DNA of 13,866 nt, from the NCBI GenBank assembly GCA_023228245.1, contig JALOBN010000059.1, positions 1 through 13,866 on the forward strand, given 5' to 3'. Every line of letters starts with the position of its first letter. Position 1 is the stretch's first letter. Source of the DNA: Candidatus Pacearchaeota archaeon (GTDB lineage: Archaea > Nanoarchaeota > Nanoarchaeia > Pacearchaeales > GW2011-AR1). Positions 1 through 5,591 of this stretch are shown piece after piece. The position numbers and the translations under genes are program-made. Below the pieces are notes generated by a model. The model saw only the letters and a program-made list of their open reading frames with translations, ran no database searches and was not told the origin of the DNA.

Positions 1-150
1 ATCGTGCAGGTTCGCCCCGCTCAGGTTCGCCCCGCTCAGGTTCGCCCCGTGCAGGTTCGCCCAGCGCAGGTTCCCCCCGCTCAGGTTCGCCCCGCTCAGG
101 TTCGCCCATAGCAGGTTTCCCCCACTCAGGTTCGCATCGCTCAGGTCCGC
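1..150 (-). repeat. Tandem 15-bp repeat encoding pentapeptides
   Basis: About ten degenerate copies of a 15-base unit, read on the minus strand as GCGAACCTGAGCGGG, run to the window edge. Each encodes one ANLSG-type pentapeptide. Several neighbouring copies are nearly identical at the DNA level, so the array can easily expand or contract by slippage or recombination and may be collapsed in an assembly. Confidence 0.85.
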
Positions 151-495
151 CCAGTGCAGATTCGCCATCTGCATCAGATTCTTCGGCCAAGCCGCGGATG
201 GTGGCATTTTGGCGGCAATCACCGCGACCGTCCCGGATTTGAGGCGGACGACACCCGGGAAACCAGCCAGCTCGACCAGGCCGGTCGCGAGCGCCGCCTC
301 TCGGCACTCTTTGTCCGGGCAGTCCAAGCGGTATTCGCCCGGAAATATGTACTCGATTTTTATGGCGTCATTGTGACGCCTGACTTCCACATATTTGTGT
401 AGAAGTTGGTCATGCGACCCGTTCTCGGGATCGCAAAAAACCTCTATCCCGCCGTCTTTGGCGGGTAGAGCTATGATCGCGATGCCGTTGCACAT
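1..495 (-). CDS. Pentapeptide-repeat protein, C-terminus cut by window edge
   Basis: On the minus strand 165 codons are visible before the window ends, with no stop. I chose ATG at 495-493: it follows the upstream gene's TGA by a few bases and has a GAGGT Shine-Dalgarno 5 bases before it. Residues 1 to about 112 form a non-repetitive domain beginning [13 protein letters not shown] and containing a [13 protein letters not shown] stretch; similar MCN-type starts occur on phage proteins, from memory. From about residue 115 the chain is made of A(N/D)LxG pentapeptides such as [10 protein letters not shown] and ANLLW, the hallmark of the right-handed quadrilateral beta-helix. Some members of that superfamily (Qnr, MfpA) mimic DNA and bind gyrase. 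A DNA-mimic or anti-host role here is only inference. It is probably co-transcribed with the ssDNA-binding-like gene upstream. Confidence 0.85.
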   Translation of the reverse strand, partial: MCNGIAIIALPAKDGGIEVFCDPENGSHDQLLHKYVEVRRHNDAIKIEYIFPGEYRLDCPDKECREAALATGLVELAGFPGVVRLKSGTVAVIAAKMPPSAAWPKNLMQMANLHWADLSDANLSGGNLLWANLSGANLSGGNLRWANLHGANLSGANLSGANLHD

Positions 496-502
496 ACAGA
501 CC

Positions 503-973
503 TCAGGCGGGCGGGATTGCGCCGCCGAATAACTCCGGGAACTCGGTCTTGATCCTGTCCAGCGGGAAGTCTGCTTGGACTTTTGCGATGGTAGCCGGGG
601 TGGGCAGGACTACTGGCAAGATTGTGTACTTGCGATCGAATCCTGCACCACTCGCCACTACCTGGATGGTAGCACCGATCAGGCTTGTGAGGTTGTTGGA
701 TTTCATCATTTGCCTCAGTGCCCGCATGGCGGGCTTGCTGCTCATGCCCCATGTGGTGAGGTCTCCAGGCTTCTCGATGGTCGTGATCACAAATGTGAAC
801 TGTTTCTTTTGGGGTTTGTCGGTCTTTTTGAAATTTGTCATACCGACGAAGGGGTCAGTGATGACATTGATTTGATTCAGTTTCCCTTCCTCCGGTTTCC
901 AGAACTTCCCGGATTCGCTTTCCTCTTCTAGCTCATCCCAAACGGTTTTCGGGGCGACAGTTTCGTTTACCAT
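503..973 (-). CDS. Putative single-stranded DNA-binding protein (phage type)
   Basis: 156 residues. The start at 973 follows the AT-rich divergent promoter region and there is no alternative nearby. After an acidic N-terminal segment ([12 protein letters not shown]) comes [18 protein letters not shown], then a lysine- and aromatic-rich stretch ([20 protein letters not shown]) and alternating hydrophobic strands up to about residue 125. This pattern recalls the OB-fold core of viral ssDNA-binding proteins that start W-K-P-x-E-G. The C-terminus is not the usual acidic tail; it ends with proline- and glycine-containing residues. The call rests on motif impression plus context: replication genes nearby and a strong promoter. 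No catalytic motif is present. The pentapeptide-repeat gene starts 7 bases past its stop and is probably in the same transcript. A non-SSB OB-fold accessory protein is the main alternative. Confidence 0.5.
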   Translation of the reverse strand: MVNETVAPKTVWDELEEESESGKFWKPEEGKLNQINVITDPFVGMTNFKKTDKPQKKQFTFVITTIEKPGDLTTWGMSSKPAMRALRQMMKSNNLTSLIGATIQVVASGAGFDRKYTILPVVLPTPATIAKVQADFPLDRIKTEFPELFGGAIPPA

Positions 974-1096
974 ATTTCTCAGTCCTGTCTGTGGCTAATG
1001 CCCGAATCCGGGCCGCGCCATTTGACAAGATCCTATACAACTCGTTGATATATAAAGCTTTCTAAGATATAACTATATACAATGACTATGATATAG
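974..1096. promoter_or_regulatory. Divergent archaeal promoter region
   Basis: This gap separates the leftward ssDNA-binding-like gene from the rightward ribbon-helix-helix gene. Two TATA-like blocks are visible: GATATATAAAG at 1047-1057, readable in both directions, and ACTATATAC at 1072-1080. The second is centred about 21 to 27 bases before the two possible starts of the rightward gene (1097 and 1103), the spacing expected of a leaderless archaeal mRNA, and no Shine-Dalgarno precedes those starts. The leftward transcript would have a leader of roughly 50 bases containing a small hairpin at 1000-1013 (GCCCG, loop AATC, CGGGC). No operator can be assigned with certainty. Confidence 0.6.
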
Positions 1097-1249
1097 ATGC
1101 GTATGCCTCAAATTTGGATCGATGAGGACGCTAAGCGCGTTCTCGACAAGGAAAAGGAAGAGCTAAAGAAGATGGGTAGGTCCGGCGCGTCTCTCGGAGA
1201 TGCTATCAGATCGCTCAGAGACGGAGGGCATCGCATTGGAGACCATTGA
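1097..1249 (+). CDS. Small ribbon-helix-helix-like DNA-binding protein
   Basis: A 50-residue protein beginning MRMPQIWIDEDAKRVLDK; the second ATG at 1103 would give 48 residues. A short strand-forming segment (PQIWIDEDA) is followed by two predicted helices (KRVLDKEKEELKKMG and SLGDAIRSLRDG), with GRSGAS between them. This is the order of a ribbon-helix-helix (Arc/MetJ/CopG) domain, in which the strand of a dimer enters the DNA major groove. Such small archaeal proteins act as autorepressors or antitoxins; which applies here is unknown, and no toxin gene is adjacent. There is no Shine-Dalgarno, and the TATA block at 1072-1080 fits a leaderless mRNA. The methyltransferase starts 4 bases after its stop, so the two are probably co-transcribed. 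Confidence 0.6.
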   Translation: MRMPQIWIDEDAKRVLDKEKEELKKMGRSGASLGDAIRSLRDGGHRIGDH

Positions 1250-1253
1250 GCCG

Positions 1254-2009
1254 ATGCGGTTTTTGGATTTATTTTCAGGCATAGGCGGATTCTCATTGGG
1301 CCTGGAAAGGACCGGCGGCTTCCAGACTATCGCCTTCTGCGAGATCGATCCATTTTGCAGGAAGGTCTTAGCGAAGCACTGGCCAGGGATGCCATGTTTT
1401 GAGGATATCACGAAACTGGGAAGGGAGGAATTAGATGGGCTTGGAAAAGTGGACGTTATCTGCGGAGGATTCCCCTGTCAAGACATCTCCTGTGCGGGAA
1501 AAGGAGCCGGTATCCACGCCGCGAGAAGCGGCCTCTGGTGGGAAATGCTCAGGATCATTCGCCTGGTACGACCTCGATACGTCCTGGTGGAGAACGTGGC
1601 AGCGTTGCTTAACAGGGGGCTTGATGAAGTACTTGGATCGTTGGCCGAAAGCGGGTACGATGCGGAATGGCAAATGTTACGCGCGCAGGACTTCGGACTT
1701 AATCATAGAAGAGAAAGATTGTTTATTATTGCCTACTCCAGCAAGCAGCGATTCATTCAGAATGCGATTTTCACAAAAATCGATGCAGAAGAGAATAGAC
1801 AACGATCATCAAATCCAGTTAGCGGACGTGATGTGTTTGAGTGGAATGGTCGAAAATATCCTAGACCTGCCGGAAATATACGAAGATGTGATGGACTTTC
1901 CGAGGGGATGGTCAGATTGCACGCACTCGGAAACGCAATCGTCCCCCAATGTAGCCAATATGTAGGCGAATGTGTTTTAGATTTTGAGGGAGCGAACCAT
2001 GACAATTGA
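1254..2009 (+). CDS. DNA (cytosine-5) methyltransferase
   Basis: 251 residues from ATG 1254. A longer frame reaches back to 1200 but overlaps the preceding small gene and adds nothing conserved, while MRFLDLFSGIGG is the normal N-terminus. Motif I (S-adenosylmethionine binding) is DLFSGIGGFSLGL at 5-17; motif IV with the catalytic cysteine is GGFPCQDIS (Cys75); motif VI is ENV at 113-115; motif VIII lies in NHRRERLFIIAY around 150-161; motif X is GNAIVPQ at 226-232. Motif order is standard. The target-recognition part between VIII and IX is only about 50 residues, so this is a compact phage-type enzyme and its specificity cannot be read. No cognate restriction enzyme is evident, suggesting an orphan methylase that shields viral DNA. 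A second reading frame is open through most of the gene (see 1435-1965). Confidence 0.95.
   Translation: MRFLDLFSGIGGFSLGLERTGGFQTIAFCEIDPFCRKVLAKHWPGMPCFEDITKLGREELDGLGKVDVICGGFPCQDISCAGKGAGIHAARSGLWWEMLRIIRLVRPRYVLVENVAALLNRGLDEVLGSLAESGYDAEWQMLRAQDFGLNHRRERLFIIAYSSKQRFIQNAIFTKIDAEENRQRSSNPVSGRDVFEWNGRKYPRPAGNIRRCDGLSEGMVRLHALGNAIVPQCSQYVGECVLDFEGANHDN
1435..1965 (+). CDS. Overlapping +1-frame ORF inside the methyltransferase gene
   Basis: 176 codons, fully nested in the methyltransferase gene in the +1 frame. Its ATG immediately follows an in-frame TAG and sits 5 bases after a strong Shine-Dalgarno, GGGAGGA at 1423-1429. The product is rich in Trp and Ser and contains GSFAWYDLDTSWWRTWQ (40-56), RWPKAGTMRNGKCYARR (69-85), LLLPTPASSDS (97-107) and a C-terminal DFPRGWSDC (154-162). 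From memory, phage proteins found near cytosine methylases carry very similar phrases (W-P-x-S-G-T-M-R-N-G, L-P-T-P-x-A-S-D, G-F-P-x-G-W-T-D); I could not verify this. No catalytic motif is recognised and function is unknown. The alternative is that it is only a long shadow of the methylase, whose conserved motifs constrain all frames. If those remembered families are themselves mis-called shadows, the resemblance means little. Confidence 0.45.
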   Translation: MGLEKWTLSAEDSPVKTSPVREKEPVSTPREAASGGKCSGSFAWYDLDTSWWRTWQRCLTGGLMKYLDRWPKAGTMRNGKCYARRTSDLIIEEKDCLLLPTPASSDSFRMRFSQKSMQKRIDNDHQIQLADVMCLSGMVENILDLPEIYEDVMDFPRGWSDCTHSETQSSPNVANM

Positions 2010-3606
2010 AGATCTTAATCCCTATCCTTCCTTTCGGCCAGGGCAGGCCGCGACAATCGAGGCGCTACTGGAGCGTGCCAGATCGGGCGAGAAGATCATA
2101 GAGCTGAACTCGCCCACAGGAACGGGCAAGAGCCTGATGCTAACGGTTTTCTGTTGGGCAATGATCGCAGAGAACGAGAATTGGAATGCTATCTATACGA
2201 CGCCTCAGAAGGGCCTCGTGTGGCAGCTAGCCAACGATGAGAAGCTGGACATAGTTTCTCTTCTGGGAAGGGCGAATTATCGCTGTAGCAAGGCCAAATC
2301 GGGTCTTGCCGTGGACTGTCCGGTACCGTCCAAGGCGAGGCGCAAGACTTGTCCACATTGCGAATATCAGGTGCAGAAGGACAGGTTCCTCAAGGCCGAG
2401 CTGGGCGCGGCCACGCTTGACAAAATTTTAGTCGATCGATCCATCCAGAAGCCTTCTATTCTCATAGTCGATGAATCGCAAGGTCTTGAGGAGAAGCTCA
2501 TCAATCAGTCCGAGATAGGTATCCCGGAAGCGGTTGACATCAACGACCTGGTAGAATCTTCGAAACAATGGGTTCGCGGGATCGAATTTGAGGTCATGAA
2601 AGCGGAAACCAAGCTGGAGAAAGTTTTTTCCGGCCAGCTCCTAGACGATGAGCAGCCAAAAGAGACAGTCCAGGCCGGGCTCGCGAAGGCGTTCGAAGCC
2701 CACGCAAAACGAAAAATAGCGCCGTTCGATGATGAAAAGGCATCGAAAATCGCGAAAGAATTAGTCCGGCTCAACAGGATTTGCGAGAAGGCGCGCGGTG
2801 TCCTGCGGATGGCCGAGGAAGCGCCGGACTCTTTCATCATAACGGCCGATAGGACCTTTAGGATGATGTCTGGCCGCCAGGCTTTTCAGGAGCTAATTAT
2901 GAACGTGAAGGTCTGCGTGCTCGCCAGTGGTACGCCCAACACCCAGCTCCTCGCGCCGCCTGGCTATGCTCAGGTGATCGCGCCTCATCCTATCGAGGTT
3001 GAGCGGAGGATGGTCTATTTCATGCCAATGGGGAAGATGAACATTTCGGACAGAGATAAAACACTTGATAAAATTGGGCCAAAGGTGGCGGCCATGCACA
3101 AAGCGCATGGCCAAAACACCTTGTGTCACTGTCATTCATACAAGATTGCAGATACTTTGGGAAGCATCCTATATGATGAGGGTTGCAGACCAATGTTCAC
3201 AGAGAAAGAAGATCGCGAGGCTGGAATAGAAGCATGGAGAAAAGAAACCGGACGAATACTTTTGAGCGTTGGAATGGAAGAAGGACTGGATTTGCCTGGA
3301 CCACGGAATTGTCTCAATATCATAGTCAAGATACCTTTTCAATACTTAGGAGATGAATGGGTAGTTCGCAGAAGCGAAATGGACAAGCCTCTTCCGAATG
3401 TCCAGAGGTTTGGTGAAATTGCTACAGCTACGGCCATCCAGCAGGCTTGCGGGCGAATGGTCCGAGGACCAAACGACCTCGGACCGGGAGGCGTTCCAAA
3501 AGAAACTTGGATTTTGGATTCTTCATTCGAGTTCTTCTATAAAAAGAACTGGCAATGTTTCCAGCCGTGGTTTAGAGAAAGTTTGAGAAGAAAACGCGAT
3601 CGGTAG
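1999..3606 (+). CDS. XPD/DinG-like superfamily 2 DNA helicase with a four-cysteine cluster
   Basis: 535 residues from ATG 1999, which follows GAGGG at 1986-1990 and overlaps the methylase stop by 11 bases. N-terminal RPGQ (13-16) precedes Walker A SPTGTGKS (38-45). Cys96, Cys107, Cys118 and Cys121 sit between motifs I and II, where XPD and DinG helicases carry a 4Fe-4S cluster. Motif II is VDESQ (157-161), motif III lies in LASGTP (308-313), motif V in SVGMEEGLDLPGP (423-435) and motif VI is QACGRMVRG (482-490). This is the full SF2 set for ATP-driven 5'-3' unwinding. Cys spacing (x10, x10, x2) differs from classical XPD, so a zinc site is possible. DESQ replaces the usual DEAH. The gene may serve replication fork unwinding or recombination; an anti-host or DNA-modification link with the adjacent methylase is inference. 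Confidence 0.8.
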   Translation: MTIEDLNPYPSFRPGQAATIEALLERARSGEKIIELNSPTGTGKSLMLTVFCWAMIAENENWNAIYTTPQKGLVWQLANDEKLDIVSLLGRANYRCSKAKSGLAVDCPVPSKARRKTCPHCEYQVQKDRFLKAELGAATLDKILVDRSIQKPSILIVDESQGLEEKLINQSEIGIPEAVDINDLVESSKQWVRGIEFEVMKAETKLEKVFSGQLLDDEQPKETVQAGLAKAFEAHAKRKIAPFDDEKASKIAKELVRLNRICEKARGVLRMAEEAPDSFIITADRTFRMMSGRQAFQELIMNVKVCVLASGTPNTQLLAPPGYAQVIAPHPIEVERRMVYFMPMGKMNISDRDKTLDKIGPKVAAMHKAHGQNTLCHCHSYKIADTLGSILYDEGCRPMFTEKEDREAGIEAWRKETGRILLSVGMEEGLDLPGPRNCLNIIVKIPFQYLGDEWVVRRSEMDKPLPNVQRFGEIATATAIQQACGRMVRGPNDLGPGGVPKETWILDSSFEFFYKKNWQCFQPWFRESLRRKRDR

Positions 3607-3734
3607 ACGGAGAAACGCTTATTAAGTATGCTAACCAATATATTTCCAGGGATAGAGCCTGCAGCTCGATAAGCACCTTTTCCGAGAGGTGCTTCCCCTT
3701 AAACTATCTCGGATACTATCGGAGGTATTTAGTT
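3607..3734 (+). promoter_or_regulatory. Promoter and leader of the HNH gene, with hairpin
   Basis: AATATATTTC at 3638-3647 is a plausible TATA box, which would start transcription near 3665-3672. Right there lies a perfect 8-bp inverted repeat, AAGCACCT (3671-3678) and AGGTGCTT (3687-3694), with an 8-base loop. It may be a 5'-leader hairpin of the HNH mRNA, or a terminator for the upstream operon, though only CCCCTT follows it instead of a U run. A strong Shine-Dalgarno, GGAGGT at 3721-3726, precedes ATG 3735 by 8 bases. Confidence 0.6.
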
Positions 3735-4478
3735 ATGCCATACAGAGACCCAGAAGAATTAAAAGATTATCAAAAAGCGTATCGAGAATCCCACAAAGAA
3801 AAAATTAAAGCGTATCAACAGGCTTATCGAGAATCACATAAAAAAGAGCTAGCTGATTACAAAACAAAACACGAAAAACGCATCGATATAATATGTGTCC
3901 AATGCGGGAAGCACGCCACCGCACGCGCGCGAAACAGCGGGCGATTTTGTTCAGTTGATTGCTTTCATAAATGGCAATCCGGAAAAAATCATCCGATGTA
4001 TGGAAAACTTCATTCTATAGAAGCGCGGAAAAAATTATCCGATTCTCATAAAGGCCCGCGTCCAAATCGGGTCGGAAAACACCATTCTTTTGTTACTCGC
4101 ATTAAATTGTCCAACGCGCTAAGTGGCGAAAAAGGACCTGGATGGAAAGGCGGTATAAGTTTTGAACCATACTGCCCTAAATTCAATAACGATTTAAAAT
4201 CGCGAGCGCGGGCATTTTTCGATCACCGGTGCATGATATGTGGAAAAGATGAGACGATTAATGGGAAATGTCTTTCGATCCACCATGTAGAATATAACAA
4301 AGCCGCCTGCTGTGATGGAAAGCCCGTCAGATTTGCGGCGTTGTGTCATAGTTGTCACTCAAAGACCAACCACGACCGCGATCGTTGGGAAGCCATGCTT
4401 CATCGGATCATAGACGAAATCTATGGCGGAAGGAGCTATTACACGAAAGAAGAATGGGAAGCGCTCAGGAGAAAATAG
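3735..4478 (+). CDS. HNH homing endonuclease with NUMOD-type DNA-binding segment
   Basis: 247 residues, start set by GGAGGT 8 bases upstream. The N-terminus holds a near-exact 10-residue repeat (YQKAYRESHK at 12-21 and YQQAYRESHK at 27-36) in a lysine-rich helix. A zinc-finger-like CVQC...CSVDC follows at 54-76. HPMYGKLHSIEARKKLSDSH (86-105) matches the NUMOD3 DNA-binding motif of homing endonucleases, with a second weaker copy near 118-140. The catalytic HNH domain is C-terminal: Cys166/Cys169, HH at 183-184, Cys204/Cys207 and N212-H213. The gene is visibly richer in A and T than its neighbours and has its own promoter and oligo-T stop, which fits recent arrival of a selfish, free-standing homing gene. 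I see no split host gene or intron around it. Confidence 0.88.
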   Translation: MPYRDPEELKDYQKAYRESHKEKIKAYQQAYRESHKKELADYKTKHEKRIDIICVQCGKHATARARNSGRFCSVDCFHKWQSGKNHPMYGKLHSIEARKKLSDSHKGPRPNRVGKHHSFVTRIKLSNALSGEKGPGWKGGISFEPYCPKFNNDLKSRARAFFDHRCMICGKDETINGKCLSIHHVEYNKAACCDGKPVRFAALCHSCHSKTNHDRDRWEAMLHRIIDEIYGGRSYYTKEEWEALRRK

Positions 4479-4482
4479 CTCG

Positions 4483-4489
4483 TTTTTTT
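4483..4489 (+). terminator. Oligo-T transcription terminator
   Basis: Seven consecutive T residues begin 5 bases after the stop codon of the HNH gene and directly precede the next promoter. Archaeal RNA polymerase terminates at such T runs without needing a hairpin. It would separate the HNH transcript from the leaderless gene that follows. Confidence 0.55.
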
Positions 4490-4490
4490 C

Positions 4491-4535
4491 AGTGGGCACC
4501 GTAACCGACAAGTATATATAGTTACGGTGCCTACT
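4491..4535 (+). promoter_or_regulatory. TATA box enclosed by a 15-bp inverted repeat (promoter plus putative operator)
   Basis: AGTGGGCACCGTAAC (4491-4505) and GTTACGGTGCCTACT (4521-4535) form an inverted repeat matching at 14 of 15 positions, the inner 11 bp perfect. The 15-base spacer contains TATATATA at 4513-4520. The TATA centre lies about 26 bases before ATG 4543, exactly the spacing of a leaderless archaeal start, and no Shine-Dalgarno is present. A dimeric protein gripping both arms would cover the TATA box and block TBP/TFB, so a repressor operator is the simplest reading. Confidence 0.75.
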
Positions 4536-4542
4536 AGTATCT

Positions 4543-4932
4543 ATGGCAATGGATGAGTGCGTGACTGAAGTTCTGGAAAACCTGAATCCTGAGATGGTTC
4601 AGAAAATCGAAGAGAATTTCAACACAATCGATGAGTTCAACTGCTTCGGGTTCGTGGCTGCCTGGTTCGGCTGGAATCCGGTTCTGACGGTCGAATTCGA
4701 AGAAGACATCATGGGGTACCTCGCCCAGAACGCCACTGAAACTGAGAGCATCGAAGGCTCTGATATAGTGGCCTGGTTCGAGAATGGCGAGATAACCCAT
4801 ATCGGCGTAATCATTTCCGCCAGAAATGAAACATACCTCGGAAAGATGGGTGGACTCGAACTCGCGATAGATGACATCCGGTACGGAAACTTCGATTACG
4901 GCACCGAGAATAAATATTACAAGGTGAATTAA
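4543..4932 (+). CDS. NlpC/P60-like small cysteine peptidase or amidase fold protein
   Basis: 129 residues, starting at ATG 4543 (ATG 4549 is an alternative); the mRNA is probably leaderless. FNCFGFVAAWFGW (32-44) carries a Cys34 in the setting of an NlpC/P60 or CHAP nucleophile, and SDIVAWFENGEITHIGVIIS (73-92) resembles the following strand pair with catalytic His86. Proteins of this fold cleave peptidoglycan-type or isopeptide bonds; for an archaeal virus the substrate could be pseudomurein, a host protein or something else. The protein is short, acidic and has no signal peptide or membrane segment, so a cytoplasmic, early-expressed role is as likely as lysis. The call rests on two motifs only. 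It is the first gene of a run of tiny genes under the operator-like promoter. Confidence 0.5.
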   Translation: MAMDECVTEVLENLNPEMVQKIEENFNTIDEFNCFGFVAAWFGWNPVLTVEFEEDIMGYLAQNATETESIEGSDIVAWFENGEITHIGVIISARNETYLGKMGGLELAIDDIRYGNFDYGTENKYYKVN

Positions 4933-4933
4933 A

Positions 4934-5104
4934 ATGATAAGCGAAGTAATAGCGGAAAACGGCGACGTTCTGGTCGCTCAGTATGATGAGATGGATGAGG
5001 TATATGGCTGCGAGGTCCGCGGTCAGGAGGATAGCCTGGTCAGATGCTGGAAATGTGATTGGGAAAGCTGTCCAATGCGAGGCGGAAAGAGGGGGGCGAA
5101 CTGA
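4934..5104 (+). CDS. Small hypothetical protein with cysteine-rich C-terminus
   Basis: 56 residues, MISEVIAENGDVLVAQYD at the N-terminus. The start follows AGGTGA by 8 bases and lies one base past the stop of the preceding gene, so translation is probably coupled. The C-terminal part has Cys38, Cys41 and Cys46 in RCWKCDWESC, plus Cys26, which could hold a zinc ion. No family is recognised. It is the second gene in a chain of very small, near-overlapping genes. Confidence 0.6.
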   Translation: MISEVIAENGDVLVAQYDEMDEVYGCEVRGQEDSLVRCWKCDWESCPMRGGKRGAN

Positions 5105-5263
5105 ATGCCCCGCCCTACCAAGGAGTCCAAGGGGCTCCAAAAGTTTCCGAAGGTCAAGCTGACCATCCGGCCCGATCAGGCCGCGAAGGCCAATCGACTC
5201 AAGGCTGCCGGGAAGCTGAGCGCCACCCTCCAGACTGCGCTGGATGCCGTGGAGGAGGAATAG
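5105..5263 (+). CDS. Small basic protein, possible ribbon-helix-helix
   Basis: 52 residues, ATG directly after the preceding TGA with a G-rich Shine-Dalgarno (GAGGGGGG) upstream. A basic N-terminus (MPRPTKESKGLQKFPK) leads to a strand-like VKLTIRPDQ and two short helices (AAKANRLKAAG and SATLQTALDAVEEE). The strand-helix-helix order resembles CopG/Arc proteins, though the sequence is short and the match only structural in style. A DNA-binding regulatory role is inferred. TAGATG couples it to the next gene. Confidence 0.6.
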   Translation: MPRPTKESKGLQKFPKVKLTIRPDQAAKANRLKAAGKLSATLQTALDAVEEE

Positions 5264-5383
5264 ATGCCCTGCAAGTGCGGCGAGGAGCTGCTTATAGATC
5301 ATGACACCAAGGTGGGGGAGTGCCTAGTTTGCATGATGCTGGAATTTCAGGAAAAGATGGAACGAGAGGAAGAAAATGAGTAG
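5264..5383 (+). CDS. 39-residue zinc-ribbon-like miniprotein
   Basis: The protein begins MPCKCGEELLIDHDTKVGE and contains CLVC, so Cys3, Cys5, Cys20 and Cys23 form a plausible half-sized zinc ribbon. The C-terminal half is a charged helix (EFQEKMEREEENE). GGAGGAGG lies just upstream and the ATG abuts the previous TAG. No specific family is recognised. Its very small size and tight packing resemble phage accessory zinc miniproteins of unknown role. Confidence 0.6.
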   Translation: MPCKCGEELLIDHDTKVGECLVCMMLEFQEKMEREEENE

Positions 5384-5510
5384 GTCCAGACGTGAAACTG
5401 ATGTGGTTCTGAGGGCAGCGTTGGCTATGCCGCATCCAGTGCAACGTGGAATGATTGCGTTGGGCGATTATCTGCTTAGGCGATGGCGGTGGCTCAGGAG
5501 AACAGCATGA
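5376..5510 (+). CDS. Small arginine-rich hypothetical protein
   Basis: 44 residues, MSRSRRETDVVLRAALAMP followed by HPVQRGMIALGDYLLRRWRWLRRTA. It has a GAGGAA Shine-Dalgarno, overlaps the preceding stop by 8 bases, and its own stop overlaps a further possible ATG. It is strongly basic with a Trp/Arg-rich C-terminus, consistent with nucleic-acid or membrane-surface binding. No family is recognised. Confidence 0.5.
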   Translation: MSRSRRETDVVLRAALAMPHPVQRGMIALGDYLLRRWRWLRRTA

Positions 5511-5569
5511 AGGTCGCGGCGGTTCCGGCCAGGTTGGACAGGTGGGCGCAGGGGGGAAGATTGATATAG
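5507..5569 (+). CDS. Possible 20-residue peptide gene
   Basis: ATG 5507 overlaps the preceding TGA (ATGA) and follows AGGAGA by 5 bases, so ribosomes could re-initiate here. The product would be only 20 residues, beginning MKVAAVPARLDRW and ending at TAG 5567-5569 inside the next TATA box. It may be real but is too short to judge. Confidence 0.25.
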   Translation: MKVAAVPARLDRWAQGGRLI

Positions 5570-5591
5570 ATAGTATGCGTATAACCCTTTT
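5560..5591 (+). promoter_or_regulatory. TATA box for leaderless ribbon-helix-helix gene
   Basis: TTGATATAG at 5561-5569 is centred about 26 bases before ATG 5592, and no Shine-Dalgarno precedes that ATG. The downstream operon (nuclease, primase-helicase and following genes) could start here. GATATAGAT and ATGCGTAT, both found in this segment, also occur together just before and over the start of the other ribbon-helix-helix gene at 1090-1104. Confidence 0.55.

Noticed and set aside
1..150. CRISPR array
   Set aside because: The 15-base periodicity has no spacers and translates perfectly into pentapeptide repeats.
549..931. Two plus-strand ORFs opposite the ssDNA-binding-like gene
   Set aside because: Antisense shadows with no ribosome-binding site or known domain.
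1200..1253. Longer start of the methyltransferase
   Set aside because: The added 18 residues lie in the preceding gene's coding sequence, and the family N-terminus matches ATG 1254.
4811..5302. 163-codon minus-strand ORF
   Set aside because: It runs antisense across several small genes that have good Shine-Dalgarno sequences and chained starts; its product has no recognisable motif.
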